Shown: one piece after another, positions 45,361-54,345 of the stretch
How the letters are laid out: every line of letters begins with the position of its first letter
Numbering within the stretch: the stretch's first letter is position 1
Assembly (NCBI GenBank): GCA_018267955.1
Contig: JAFDXL010000009.1
Location: 186,001 to 250,000 of the forward strand
DNA length: 64,000 nt
Reading direction: 5' to 3'
DNA from: Bacteroidota bacterium
Lineage (GTDB): Bacteria > Bacteroidota > Bacteroidia > Chitinophagales > Chitinophagaceae
The notes under the pieces: generated by a model
Told to the model about the DNA's origin: nothing
Databases searched by the model: none
The model's input: only the letters and a program-made list of their open reading frames with translations
Translations under genes and position numbers: made by a program

Positions 45361-45389
45361 GCCATAACAAACAAGCGTAGCGTTATGGC
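45361..45389 (+). promoter_or_regulatory. Hairpin covering the dinB start codon
   Basis: GCCATAAC (45361-45368) and GTTATGGC (45382-45389) are perfectly complementary, and the right arm includes the ATG at 45385. In mRNA this could hide the start codon. Confidence 0.5.
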
Positions 45390-46821
45390 ACTGATGAACC
45401 AAAATACCTCGGAAAGCGGCATTGAAGCAGCCATCATGTATGTGGACATGAATAGCTTTTTTGCCAGTTGCGAACAGCAGGAACGTAAAGAATTGAGGGG
45501 AAAGCCAATCGGGGTGATTACCCATCCCAGCGATTTTGCCTGTGTGATTGCCCCGTCTGTAGAAGCAAAAAGACGTGGCGTGAAAACCGGCATGCGACTC
45601 CCTGAATGTAAAGCCGTCTGCCCGGAGATGATACCCGTTGTGGCCCGGCCCTATATATACAGGCTTTACCATGTACGGATACTGAATGTACTGAAAGCTT
45701 ACTGCGATGATGTAATACCAAAGAGCATAGATGAGGCGGTACTCAACTTTACCACTTACAGGCTGGTATATAAAGACCTGAAAGAAGTAGCCCTGAAAAT
45801 AAAGGCTGATCTTGCCGATACAGAAAAAGGTTGCGGGCCTTTCGTAAAATGCAGCATTGGCATAGCGCCTAACTCCTTCCTTGCGAAACTGGGCACCGAG
45901 ATACAAAAACCGGATGGCCTGGTAGAAATAACACGCGACAATATTGATGGTTACCTGAAGAACATGAAGCTGACCGACCTGCCGGGCATAGCGCGTGCCA
46001 ATGAGCGCCGGCTGCAGATGATAGGCATCAAAACACCCTATGATATGCGCCATTCGTCGGAAGCGCTGTTACGTAAAGCATTTGGGGGTGTGGTAGGTAA
46101 TTACTGGCACCGCAGGCTAAACTTCAGGGAAGTGGATTTTTACCAGAGCGATTACAAAGCCATGAGTGCCACGCGTATGGTATCGCGGCTGCAGCGCGAA
46201 GATCCGCAGGCATTAGAATCATTGTTTATATCTCTGTGCACCAGGCTGGAGCAACGGATGGTGAAACAAAATGTGTATTGCAAAACAGTGAGCTTCTACA
46301 TGCGCTATCATGATATACCTACGTGGGAAACCACCATCCACCTGAACGATGCTACACAGGATGCTGTGGAGATGCGCCTGTATATTATGCAGCAGGTAGA
46401 TCAGTTTGAGCAATCAAGAAACTTTAAAATTTTCAATAATAAAGTGCAGAGCATGGGCGTCATCATATCGGGCTTCATCAAAGGAGACCGGGTACAGTAT
46501 AGCCTTTTTGATAATAAGATAAAACAGGATAAAGCCCGGAAAACGCTGTATCATATAAAAGATAAATATGGCCGCGATGTAGTGCGTAAGGCATCAGAAA
46601 CAATACGGGCACATGAGATGCGCGATGCAATTGGCTTTGGATCTGTGAAAGATTTTAATGGAGTAGTAGGTGCGCCCGATGCCGGTCTTATGAACCAATA
46701 CCTGTTGGAAAATGATGCGCCGAGGCCTGTTCCTAAACACGTACTGGAGATAAGAGCACGAAAACAAAAACAAAAAATAGCAGAACAATTAATACAAACC
46801 GGCCATGATCATACAGCATAG
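45385..46821 (+). CDS. Y-family translesion DNA polymerase (DinB/UmuC type)
   Basis: A 478-residue polymerase. Catalytic carboxylates are in YVDMNSFFASCEQQ near residue 18 and in KSIDEAVLNF near 115; the PxIARANERRLQMIGI stretch near 200 is the helix-hairpin-helix region, and the little-finger domain covers about residues 255-375. The protein is longer than classical DinB by about 100 residues and lacks a clear beta-clamp motif at the extreme end. It overlaps the radical SAM gene by 17 bp, a pairing that suggests a DNA-damage operon. Confidence 0.92.
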   Translation: MALMNQNTSESGIEAAIMYVDMNSFFASCEQQERKELRGKPIGVITHPSDFACVIAPSVEAKRRGVKTGMRLPECKAVCPEMIPVVARPYIYRLYHVRILNVLKAYCDDVIPKSIDEAVLNFTTYRLVYKDLKEVALKIKADLADTEKGCGPFVKCSIGIAPNSFLAKLGTEIQKPDGLVEITRDNIDGYLKNMKLTDLPGIARANERRLQMIGIKTPYDMRHSSEALLRKAFGGVVGNYWHRRLNFREVDFYQSDYKAMSATRMVSRLQREDPQALESLFISLCTRLEQRMVKQNVYCKTVSFYMRYHDIPTWETTIHLNDATQDAVEMRLYIMQQVDQFEQSRNFKIFNNKVQSMGVIISGFIKGDRVQYSLFDNKIKQDKARKTLYHIKDKYGRDVVRKASETIRAHEMRDAIGFGSVKDFNGVVGAPDAGLMNQYLLENDAPRPVPKHVLEIRARKQKQKIAEQLIQTGHDHTA

Positions 46822-47878
46822 TAATGAGCGATTTGAAAAAGGAAGAGGAGCACAGTTTAACCCAAAGAACAAATTTCTGAAAGGCGAATATGTGCAGGAG
46901 CATGTGGAAGGTATAGACGATTGGGAACAGGAGGAGCGGAAGACCGAATATATATATGATGAGAGCAAGACCCTTGTAAATAAGATAACCAGCCCCGATG
47001 TGGGCATGATGTACAGCGCCAACCCCTACCAGGGGTGCGAACACGGATGCATTTATTGCTATGCACGCAACAGTCATGAGTACTGGGGTTATAGCGCCGG
47101 GATAGATTTTGAAAGCAGGATAGTGGTGAAGAAAAACGCGCCTGCTTTGCTGAAGAAATTCTTTGAAAACAAGAACTGGGAGCCTGCGGTAATATCCTTA
47201 TCGGGTAATACAGATTGCTACCAGCCGATAGAACGCAAAATGAGGATTACCAGGAAGCTGCTGGAAATATGCCTGGAGTACCGTAACCCGGTAGGCATAC
47301 TTACCAAGAATGCACTCGTATTAAGAGATACAGATATATTACAGGAACTGAACAAGCACAACCTGGTAAGGGTGTTTTCGTCCATCACATCGCTGGATGA
47401 AGACCTGCGCAGGGTACTGGAGCCGCGGACGGCATCTTACCGCAGCAGGCTGAAGGTACAGGAGACCTTATCTAAGGCGGGGATACCTACCGGCATTATG
47501 AATGCCCCCCTGATACCGGGGCTGAATGATACCCACATGCATGATGTATTAAAGGCTGCATCAGAAGCAGGGGCTAAATGGGCGGGGTACACCGTAGTGC
47601 GGCTGAACGGTGCGATAGGTGGAATATTTAAAGATTGGTTATATAAGACCTATACCGACAGGGCCGAAAAAGTATGGAACCTGATCAGTGATTGCCATGA
47701 AGGACATGTGAACGATAGCCGTTGGGGAAACCGTATGACGGGTGATGGTAAGTTTGCGGCGCTGATTAAGACCCAATTTGCTATTTATTGTACGAAATTT
47801 GGTTTAAATGAGACCACTAAACCATTGAATATTAACGACTTCAGGAGAATAAAAAATGGCCAATTACCCCTGTTTTAA
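46805..47878 (+). CDS. PA0069-family radical SAM protein (spore photoproduct lyase-like)
   Basis: A 357-residue protein with the SAM iron-sulfur motif CxxxCxxC at YQGCEHGCIYCYARNSHEYW (about residue 80) and the Rossmann-like remainder (VISLSGNTDCYQPIERK, AGIPTGIMNAPLIPGLND). This family is related to the SplB repair enzymes but its reaction is unknown. It overlaps the upstream polymerase gene, which supports a DNA-repair role by context only. Confidence 0.92.
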   Translation: MIIQHSNERFEKGRGAQFNPKNKFLKGEYVQEHVEGIDDWEQEERKTEYIYDESKTLVNKITSPDVGMMYSANPYQGCEHGCIYCYARNSHEYWGYSAGIDFESRIVVKKNAPALLKKFFENKNWEPAVISLSGNTDCYQPIERKMRITRKLLEICLEYRNPVGILTKNALVLRDTDILQELNKHNLVRVFSSITSLDEDLRRVLEPRTASYRSRLKVQETLSKAGIPTGIMNAPLIPGLNDTHMHDVLKAASEAGAKWAGYTVVRLNGAIGGIFKDWLYKTYTDRAEKVWNLISDCHEGHVNDSRWGNRMTGDGKFAALIKTQFAIYCTKFGLNETTKPLNINDFRRIKNGQLPLF

Positions 47879-47969
47879 GCGATAGGTAAGACAGATTGTC
47901 AGTATGTGTATTTATTGATAAGATAGAATTGTTTAATGTTTTGATAATCAGATTTTAATAACAATAAAT

Positions 47970-49796
47970 CTATGGTTTTGGAACCTGTATAGTAACTACT
48001 GTTCCTTTGCCGGGAGAAGAGTCCCATTCTACCGTTCCTTTAAGATATTCTACCCGGGTGCGGATGTTTTGTAAACCTATGCCGTCGTATTTGGATCTGT
48101 CCCGGGTATTAAATCCCTGCCCATTATCTTCGATGGTGACACTGATACCATCCTCGTCTTTTATAAGGGAAATATCTAATTGGTTAGCTCCTGAGTGTTT
48201 GATCACATTATTGACGCATTCCTGTATCACCCGGTAAAGAACGGACTCTGTATTCCCTTCCATGCGGTCGTTAATACCCTCGGTAAAGAGGTTTACCTGC
48301 AGCACCCGGTGATCTATCTTATCAATAAACTCGCGAATGGCAGATGCCAGTCCTGCCTTCAGCAACGCATTAGGCATAATGTTATGTGATACGGTTCGTA
48401 CCTCCTTGCAGCCTTCATCTACCAAAGCCATTACCTTATCGAATGACTGCTTTTGCTGTTCGTCAGTAAAAGGCAGTTCATTACCTATGACAGATAGATT
48501 GAGCCGGGCAGCGCTCATCAACTGGCCCACGCCATCGTGCAAGTCGCCGGCAATACGTTTACGTTCCTTCTCCTCTGCATCAATAACGGCCTTGGTAGCG
48601 AGCTCCTGCTGACGGATGATCTCTTTTTGTAATACAGATTGTTGCTTTAACCTGTAACGGCGATAAGAGGATAGGCCTAATAGCAAGCCTAAGGCCATTA
48701 AGCCGCTAACACCACCTATGATATAGTTTTTACGAGTAATGTCTGCCTGCTGCAGTGCTATCTTTTGCTCCTTCTTGCTGGTTTCATACTTTGTCTGTAG
48801 TTCTGATAGCTGCTGCTGGGTATCCTCATTGAGAATGGAATCCTTAATAGCCATGGATAAACGTTGCAGTTCGAGCGCGTGTGGATAGTTATGTCTTTTC
48901 TCTTCTAAAACCGCCCAGCGATAAGTGATATCTACACGTTCGCGCCTCAGATTTTCTTTGATAGCTATGCGGTCGGCAGAATCCATGTACAAGGCAGCCT
49001 CGTCTGCTTTTCCTAAAATATCCAAGGCTTCCGCTATATGAAAGTAGGAGGCAGTCATGCCATAGAAATCTTCATTTTGTTTATCATAGCCCAAGCAGCG
49101 TTTAAATATCTGTAGCGCCTCCGGTACACGTCTAGTATTCATATAGCAATCGCCAATATTTGTGAGCAGGGTAGCAAGCAAATCGGGCTCCTGTAGTTTT
49201 TCCGCCACTGCGAGTCCGCGGTCAAGATTGACTGTAACAGAATCCCACATTGCTTTTTCTTCGTAAATGGTACCGATATTGTTATAAGTATTTGCAAGTG
49301 CGCGGGCGTTGTTTAGCTTTTGAGCGAGAGCGTTCGATTTTTTATAATACATCAGCGCCTCATCCCAGCGTTTCATTTTTTTGTACACGATGCCGATGTC
49401 ATTATAAGAACTTAGGAGGCCCTTTTCGTCATGAAATTTTTCTTTTATATCCTTGCCTTTTAGGTGATAATCCAGCGCCTTGGCATAGTTTCCTTTGTTC
49501 TTCTCGATGACACCCAGTATGCCATAATCTTCTGCCAGGTATATAGGCTTATTATATTTTCGGGCATAAGGCATAGAACGCTGCGCATACATGCCCGAGG
49601 AGTCTGTAGATATATGCAGATATTCTTTAGCCAGGCGATAATAGAGGTAGGGGAGGCCACTATCTGGAACCGGCTGTTTCAATACTGTTAAAATGCTATC
49701 TATGATGCGGCGTTGCGCAAATGTTTTTTGAGGGCTGCATACTTGTAGTAACAATAGAAGTAGGGGCATATAATGCCTGGTGCTGAGACGTAACAT
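47970..49796 (-). CDS. TPR sensor histidine kinase (HisKA_3, NarX/DesK-like)
   Basis: A 608-residue protein with a signal peptide, a periplasmic TPR domain over residues about 50-330 (repeats such as ARALANTYNNIGTIYEEKA), one membrane segment near 350-368 (YIIGGVSGLMALGLLLGLS), and a HisKA_3 dimerisation box ERKRIAGDLHDGVGQLMSA with the phosphoacceptor His, then an ATPase domain (SVTIEDNGQGFNTRD, GIGLQNIRTRVEYL). Such kinases partner with NarL-type regulators, but none is adjacent here. Confidence 0.92.
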   Translation of the reverse strand: MLRLSTRHYMPLLLLLLQVCSPQKTFAQRRIIDSILTVLKQPVPDSGLPYLYYRLAKEYLHISTDSSGMYAQRSMPYARKYNKPIYLAEDYGILGVIEKNKGNYAKALDYHLKGKDIKEKFHDEKGLLSSYNDIGIVYKKMKRWDEALMYYKKSNALAQKLNNARALANTYNNIGTIYEEKAMWDSVTVNLDRGLAVAEKLQEPDLLATLLTNIGDCYMNTRRVPEALQIFKRCLGYDKQNEDFYGMTASYFHIAEALDILGKADEAALYMDSADRIAIKENLRRERVDITYRWAVLEEKRHNYPHALELQRLSMAIKDSILNEDTQQQLSELQTKYETSKKEQKIALQQADITRKNYIIGGVSGLMALGLLLGLSSYRRYRLKQQSVLQKEIIRQQELATKAVIDAEEKERKRIAGDLHDGVGQLMSAARLNLSVIGNELPFTDEQQKQSFDKVMALVDEGCKEVRTVSHNIMPNALLKAGLASAIREFIDKIDHRVLQVNLFTEGINDRMEGNTESVLYRVIQECVNNVIKHSGANQLDISLIKDEDGISVTIEDNGQGFNTRDRSKYDGIGLQNIRTRVEYLKGTVEWDSSPGKGTVVTIQVPKP

Positions 49797-50087
49797 ATAA
49801 GGGGCAATGTTTTACGTTGAACGATTTTTCGAATATAAAAAATCTGTTTTTTATTGTCTAACAAGCGTCAAAAATTTCTTAGAAATGTCATAAAATTTTA
49901 ATAAAAAAAATTTGCTAATGAGTGAGTTTAGACTTAGATTTACATACATACACAGACGGCGTTTGGGATAGATAAGAATAAGGGATAAGAACAAATCACA
50001 TACAGTTTTATTGCTATTAGTGAATCATAGTTTATGTGTATGAATATTACTATTCGATTACAACAAACTATAAAAAACTTTCCTGTT

Positions 50088-50381
50088 ATGAAGAGCTACC
50101 AAAACAAATTGGACAGATTTCGCAGTATTGCGAAGAAACTGGTGGATGAGCATTCTGCTGAATACTTCAGCAACCAGCAGGTCTATAACGATCTTGGAGT
50201 GGATGATACCAGCGCGGCTTATAAAAGCCACCTGGATAGCTTAAGCAAACAACTGGAAGAGCAGGCGCAGTACTTTATGATGACGGCACGTGCCGGTGCA
50301 GAAGCAATTAAGCAGGAGATATCGGGGCTTTGCCGTAAATACATGGACCAATTTGCACAAAGAAACCAGCCAACTTATTAA
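50088..50381 (+). CDS. Small hypothetical helical protein
   Basis: A 97-residue protein from ATG 50088 (MKSYQNKLDRFRSIAKK); the frame extends to ATG 50034 and 50040, but those 16-18 residues look unrelated to the helical body. The rest is amphipathic helix (SHLDSLSKQLEEQAQYFMM). No family recognised. It has a clean terminator downstream. Confidence 0.6.
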   Translation: MKSYQNKLDRFRSIAKKLVDEHSAEYFSNQQVYNDLGVDDTSAAYKSHLDSLSKQLEEQAQYFMMTARAGAEAIKQEISGLCRKYMDQFAQRNQPTY

Positions 50382-50444
50382 AGACGCTTATATACCACAC
50401 ACCACGGAAGCAGCAAGCTCAACCACAAACGAATAAACAATATT

Positions 50445-50473
50445 AAAGGGCTATACGGATTGTATAGCCCTTT
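50445..50473. terminator. Strong bidirectional terminator
   Basis: AAAGGGCTATAC and GTATAGCCCTTT form a perfect 12-bp stem with loop GGATT, between the convergent gene at 50088 and lepB at 50495. Confidence 0.9.
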
Positions 50474-50494
50474 GTCATACGCACCCGTGCGCAA

Positions 50495-51688
50495 TTAGTT
50501 TTCTAAAGCATGTATGCCTCTTAGCAGGCGTTTCCAGCGCATATCGGTGAACATGCCGCCATCTCCATAACTGAACCAAACCATCCAGGCCTTGCCCACC
50601 ACGTGGTCTTCCGGTACAAAACCCCAATAACGGCTGTCTAAGGAGTTATCGCGGTTATCGCCCATCATAAAGTAATAGTTCATCTTAAAGGTGTAAGTAT
50701 TTGTTTCTGTATTGTTTATAGATATTTTACCATCCTTTTCTGCAAGCGTATTACCCTCGTAACTGGCAATGATGCGGCGATAAAGAGCTATATTCTGTGG
50801 GGTGAGCGTTATGGTTGTTCCGGCTTTTGGGATGGTAAGCGGACCGTAATTATCGCGGTTCCATTTGTAGTGGACTGTATCTAACGGGAAAACCCAATTA
50901 GCAGGTTGCTGCGGAGCCTGACCTTTATTTTCTGTTAAATAAACATTTGCAGACAACACATTGCCAGCATGTTGTACTTCTGATACCTGATCTTTCTCCA
51001 GGTTGTATATATAGGTGCTATTGTTGATCATTTTCAGTAATTCGAGGTCGTCATCTACCATTGGTGCCCTGCCGTTGGTGACTACCAGGTAGTTTTTCTT
51101 TGTATGCGGATAATCTGTTTCCGGCTGGCCATTAATGTATACCCGTGCATCTTTGATCTCCAGCACATCGCCCGGAACAGCCACACAACGTTTGATGAGG
51201 TTCTCTTTTTTATCTACCGGATGTGTAACAATGGTATAATTGCTTAATATGACATCACGCCCATAAGCACGGCAAGTCTGGTAGTAATTCAGCTCGGGGT
51301 TCTCCGCAATAGCAGTGTCTCCATCAGGTCCGTTGAATACTACCACATCATTGCGCTGTACAGATCCGAAACCAGGCAGGCGATGATAACCCCATTGCAC
51401 CGCATCGGTATAAGATTTACCACCTATCAGCGGCAGGGTATTGTGTACAAATGGAACTGCAAGGGGTGTATTGGGAATGCGCGGCCCATAGGCCAGCTTG
51501 CTGACGAATAGGTGATCGTTGATGAGCATACTGCCCTCCATAGAACCGGAGGGGATGGCGTAGGCCTCTAATATAAAGGTGCGCAGCAGGGTGGCAGCGA
51601 TCACTGCAAACAGCCCGGCATCGAGCCATTCGCGCAGCAGGGATTTCTTTTTCCGTTCTTCTTTGGGTTTCTTTTTGCGAAAAAACAT
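50495..51688 (-). CDS. lepB: Signal peptidase I
   Basis: A 397-residue Sec signal peptidase with an N-terminal membrane anchor (residues about 22-42), the catalytic serine in AYAIPSGSMEGSM near residue 50, the catalytic lysine in KENLIKRCVAVPGD near 163, and the terminal GDNRDNSLDSRYWGFVPEDH box. It is longer than E. coli LepB, with an insertion at about residues 210-310 as in other Bacteroidota. It releases Sec-exported proteins in the inner membrane. Confidence 0.96.
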   Translation of the reverse strand: MFFRKKKPKEERKKKSLLREWLDAGLFAVIAATLLRTFILEAYAIPSGSMEGSMLINDHLFVSKLAYGPRIPNTPLAVPFVHNTLPLIGGKSYTDAVQWGYHRLPGFGSVQRNDVVVFNGPDGDTAIAENPELNYYQTCRAYGRDVILSNYTIVTHPVDKKENLIKRCVAVPGDVLEIKDARVYINGQPETDYPHTKKNYLVVTNGRAPMVDDDLELLKMINNSTYIYNLEKDQVSEVQHAGNVLSANVYLTENKGQAPQQPANWVFPLDTVHYKWNRDNYGPLTIPKAGTTITLTPQNIALYRRIIASYEGNTLAEKDGKISINNTETNTYTFKMNYYFMMGDNRDNSLDSRYWGFVPEDHVVGKAWMVWFSYGDGGMFTDMRWKRLLRGIHALEN

Positions 51689-51796
51689 AGTTGTACTATT
51701 GATATAATACTATTAGTAGAAAAAATCATTATTTAATCACATCACGGTGCTATGATTCTACAATAAGATTTCTTAAATTGGTATAAAGCTTATTTT

Positions 51797-51988
51797 ATGG
51801 CAAGGTTTATAAAAATTCCTAATACAGAAGAGTATCTGAATGTGGATGCTATAGCAACAGTGAAGGCTTATAAGACCCGCCATTTAGTGGGCACTATGAT
51901 ACAACTGATAGGCCAGGAAGAACCCATCGTAACTGAATATCCATTTGAAGATTTCCTGGAAATGATTGGCGTGTTCCAGCATCACTAA
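51797..51988 (+). CDS. Small hypothetical protein
   Basis: A 63-residue protein (MARFIKIPNTEEYLNVDAIA) with an N-terminal beta-strand pattern and no signal or membrane segment. It has a good ATG and a reasonable AT-rich leader. No family recognised; the function is unknown. Confidence 0.55.
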   Translation: MARFIKIPNTEEYLNVDAIATVKAYKTRHLVGTMIQLIGQEEPIVTEYPFEDFLEMIGVFQHH

Positions 51989-52094
51989 ATAGTGGTTATT
52001 CATAAAATGAGTAAAGTAATTACTGAAGTTATTATTTCGGTAAATAAATCTTATTTACTGTAAACCAGTAAAATGCAATTTTCCATTCCGCACC

Positions 52095-52223
52095 ATGCTA
52101 CAAATTGATTTTGATCCCTTTCCCATACTTACTACCGAACGACTGGTACTGCGACCGCTGAAAATTACTGATGCTGAAGAGATATTATTACAAGGAGGTG
52201 GCAGGGAGATAGGGTTGCTGTAG
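52095..52223 (+). pseudogene. Truncated GNAT acetyltransferase (N-terminal fragment)
   Basis: An ATG opens 42 residues, MLQIDFDPFPILTTERLVLR then PLKITDAEEIL, the characteristic N-terminus of RimJ/RimL-type GNAT acetyltransferases. It stops at 52221-52223; the acetyl-CoA-binding core is missing downstream. The break coincides with the left copy of a 27-bp direct repeat, so an insertion or recombination event probably destroyed the gene. Confidence 0.72.
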
Positions 52224-52240
52224 TTATTATCGCAAACCCC
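52214..52240. repeat. Left copy of 27-bp direct repeat flanking the PKD gene
   Basis: Shares GTTGCTGTA and TATTATCGCAAA with 53383-53409 in the same orientation, with about four mismatches in 27 nt. It contains the stop of the truncated GNAT frame. Confidence 0.65.
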
Positions 52241-52303
52241 AGTGAACGTTACATATAATATATGGCATAATTCTTGGTTGCTATGATATATCCAAATATT
52301 TCT

Positions 52304-53236
52304 ATGAACTCTAAATATATATACCTCTTAGTGATTGCTTTGTATGCCACAATCAATACTAGTTGCCATAAAAAACATAATAATACTACACCTTCAACAA
52401 ACAGTACACCTTCATTTGATTTCAATTGGTCGGCATTTCCGGTATCTATATCTATTATAGATTTCAACAGTACTATTACCGATACGGTGAATAATACTTT
52501 TCGCTGGGATTTTGGTGATGGCAAGATGTCCACAGAGGCGAGGCCGCAACATTATTTTGGTAGTACAGGCAGCTACCAGGTAAGCCTTACCATCAACGGC
52601 GATTTTGACCATAAACTAACCAAAACCGTAGAAGTAAAATACCCAGTAAGATATAAAGGCACAGGTACCATGGTGGAAGGGGATACCGTTTATTTTACAC
52701 AAGATGCCGATCCTGGAAATACCTTTGTGTGGAATTTTGGTGATGGCACCACTTCTACAGAATGGAGTCCCAAACACATTTATAAGAAAGCAGGTACATA
52801 TAATACAAGCCTGCGGGTGAATGATAAATATGATGCATATATCGCATCATACTATAGCAATACAATGGTGATATTCAAAGATCCTCAAATAGCTGCCGTT
52901 ACAGGTAACAGGAGCTGGGATTTTATAGAACGGTACCAGGATCTACAGTTAGGTGTTGATTCAACCAGTTCGTTGCAAGGGGAGCAAATAACTATTAAGT
53001 ATATTGATAAGGTTACGGTTTATTGGCCGGGAAGCAAATTCTCTATGGGCGATGACCTGCGGTACGATAATACGCAGTCAAAAAATAACCTGCTTGTTTT
53101 TGTATCAAAAAGTAATGAACGCCTGGTTTATGACCGGGTGGCAGATACAATGCACTTCACATATATTCATGGTTATGTTGGTGGCCAGGGTGTGCCCGCA
53201 AATATTAAAATATCTGCAAATGGCACCACTAAATGA
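52304..53236 (+). CDS. PKD-domain lipoprotein
   Basis: A 310-residue protein from ATG 52304, with a lipoprotein signal (YATINTSC, Cys21). Two PKD domains of beta-sandwich type are visible: FRWDFGDGKMSTEARPQH followed by GSYQVSLTI, and FVWNFGDGTTSTEWSPKH followed by GTYNTSLRV. The C-terminal 120 residues are an all-beta domain of unknown type. PKD domains mediate binding on the cell surface. The frame extends to 52274 but the lipobox decides the start. Flanked by direct repeats. Confidence 0.85.
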   Translation: MNSKYIYLLVIALYATINTSCHKKHNNTTPSTNSTPSFDFNWSAFPVSISIIDFNSTITDTVNNTFRWDFGDGKMSTEARPQHYFGSTGSYQVSLTINGDFDHKLTKTVEVKYPVRYKGTGTMVEGDTVYFTQDADPGNTFVWNFGDGTTSTEWSPKHIYKKAGTYNTSLRVNDKYDAYIASYYSNTMVIFKDPQIAAVTGNRSWDFIERYQDLQLGVDSTSSLQGEQITIKYIDKVTVYWPGSKFSMGDDLRYDNTQSKNNLLVFVSKSNERLVYDRVADTMHFTYIHGYVGGQGVPANIKISANGTTK

Positions 53237-53382
53237 TTCTATACTAACATTATCTTTTCTCGTTTTGCCGGGATATTCAAAGATATAGAGTTTGCCTTTA
53301 GTTGGCGCAAGTATGCGACATGGGTTAGTGGGTAGGGCTTGTATTATTGGCTATTTTTCGATAGAATAGTTAACGTGATAAT

Positions 53383-53409
53383 GTTGCTGTACCTATTATC
53401 GCAAATCCG
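53383..53409. repeat. Right copy of 27-bp direct repeat flanking the PKD gene
   Basis: Same words as 52214-52240 (GTTGCTGTA, TATTATCGCAAA), running into the family 2 palindrome copy 3 at 53401-53418. Confidence 0.65.
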
Positions 53410-53418
53410 GAGATTTGC
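53401..53418. repeat. REP-like palindrome, family 2 copy 3, with an adjacent second hairpin
   Basis: GCAAATC and GATTTGC around CGGA; 12 nt later a second hairpin CGTAGTC/GACTACG (53431-53447) follows, a pairing of two stems typical of REP-type elements. Confidence 0.65.
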
Positions 53419-53464
53419 TACTTTGTATGACGTAGTCGGAGACTACGCCGAGCGGGCGAGAGAT

Positions 53465-53474
53465 GTTAGCCGCC
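53465..53474. repeat. Left arm of inverted repeat around the 211-residue membrane gene
   Basis: GTTAGCCGCC, exactly complementary in opposite orientation to 54120-54129. It covers the stop codon of the gene at 53466. Confidence 0.6.
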
Positions 53475-54101
53475 GTTAGGGGTAATAGCTTTGTGCGTAT
53501 TCATAGTAGTAGAGACAAAGTTTACAACCATATGTCTTGCCCTGTTCCAAAACACAAAAGTAAAAAGCAAACTAAGCCAAAAGTCAAACCATCTAAAGTG
53601 ATATAAAACAAATAATAGCCAACAAAACGAAACTAAGGTTAAGCCTTTGAACAAATCATTCATCAAATTCCAGTATTCGGCTTTTTCAAACTTTCCATCA
53701 TATTGAAGTCGACTGACTTTAACCCAGAACTCGTTCGGAATAATGCCTTTTTTGTTAAGCATACCGGTTACTCTATATCCGTTTAAAATGAGGACTAGGA
53801 AATTTACAATCCATAGTACTTTAAACTTTTTTAATTTAGTCGAATAGCTTGACTTTAAATCCCAGAAATACCGGCCAAGTTTAAATAACACCAAATCTAA
53901 CCCGTGTATGAAATGTCCAATAAGGTAGAGTCCAGGCAAAAGTAAAAATATAACCAATGCTTCATTATCTTTTATGTCTGACTTTTCAATATTGAAGAAC
54001 TTAAGAAGAGTATTATCAAACGTTCGGAGAAGAACAAGAAGAAAAAAGAGCCCGGTTGCGAAATACACCAAGAAGTCTCGTAATGTGAATTTGTCTTCCA
54101 T
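53466..54101 (-). CDS. Hypothetical membrane protein bracketed by inverted repeats
   Basis: A 211-residue protein with four to five hydrophobic segments (FLVYFATGLFFLLVLLRTF near residue 10, ALVIFLLLPGLYLIGHFI, VLWIVNFLVLIL, LVSFCWLLFVLYHF, FWLSLLFTFVFW). Arrangement and basic/aromatic loops resemble no family I know. Codon use is markedly AT-rich. The gene is framed by GTTAGCCGCC/GGCGGCTAAC at 53465 and 54120, suggesting acquisition as a unit. Confidence 0.7.
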   Translation of the reverse strand: MEDKFTLRDFLVYFATGLFFLLVLLRTFDNTLLKFFNIEKSDIKDNEALVIFLLLPGLYLIGHFIHGLDLVLFKLGRYFWDLKSSYSTKLKKFKVLWIVNFLVLILNGYRVTGMLNKKGIIPNEFWVKVSRLQYDGKFEKAEYWNLMNDLFKGLTLVSFCWLLFVLYHFRWFDFWLSLLFTFVFWNRARHMVVNFVSTTMNTHKAITPNGG

Positions 54102-54119
54102 TTAGTGATTGTTGATTGT

Positions 54120-54129
54120 GGCGGCTAAC
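54120..54129. repeat. Right arm of inverted repeat around the 211-residue membrane gene
   Basis: GGCGGCTAAC, perfect reverse complement of 53465-53474, 18 bp before the start codon of that gene. Confidence 0.6.
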
Positions 54130-54345
54130 TCTTAAATATACACATGTCCAACAAAAAATCAAATACAAGCTTTAGAAAGTGCCCTCTGACAATCAAGAGG
54201 TATTAAGCTATTTCAATGGGGAATGCGTATTGTGTATTTTGCATTGAAACTACTAAATCACTATCTCATCAATACAAAATGTGCAATAGTATATCCTGAT
54301 TGCTTGAAGCAAGTTACTGTTCTGCTGGTTACCATTCTAATACCA

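Noticed and set aside
53465-54129. Integron gene cassette with attC sites
   Set aside because: GTTAGCC departs from the GTTRRRY core, the paired inner boxes are not found, and no integrase is present. Kept only as a remote possibility.
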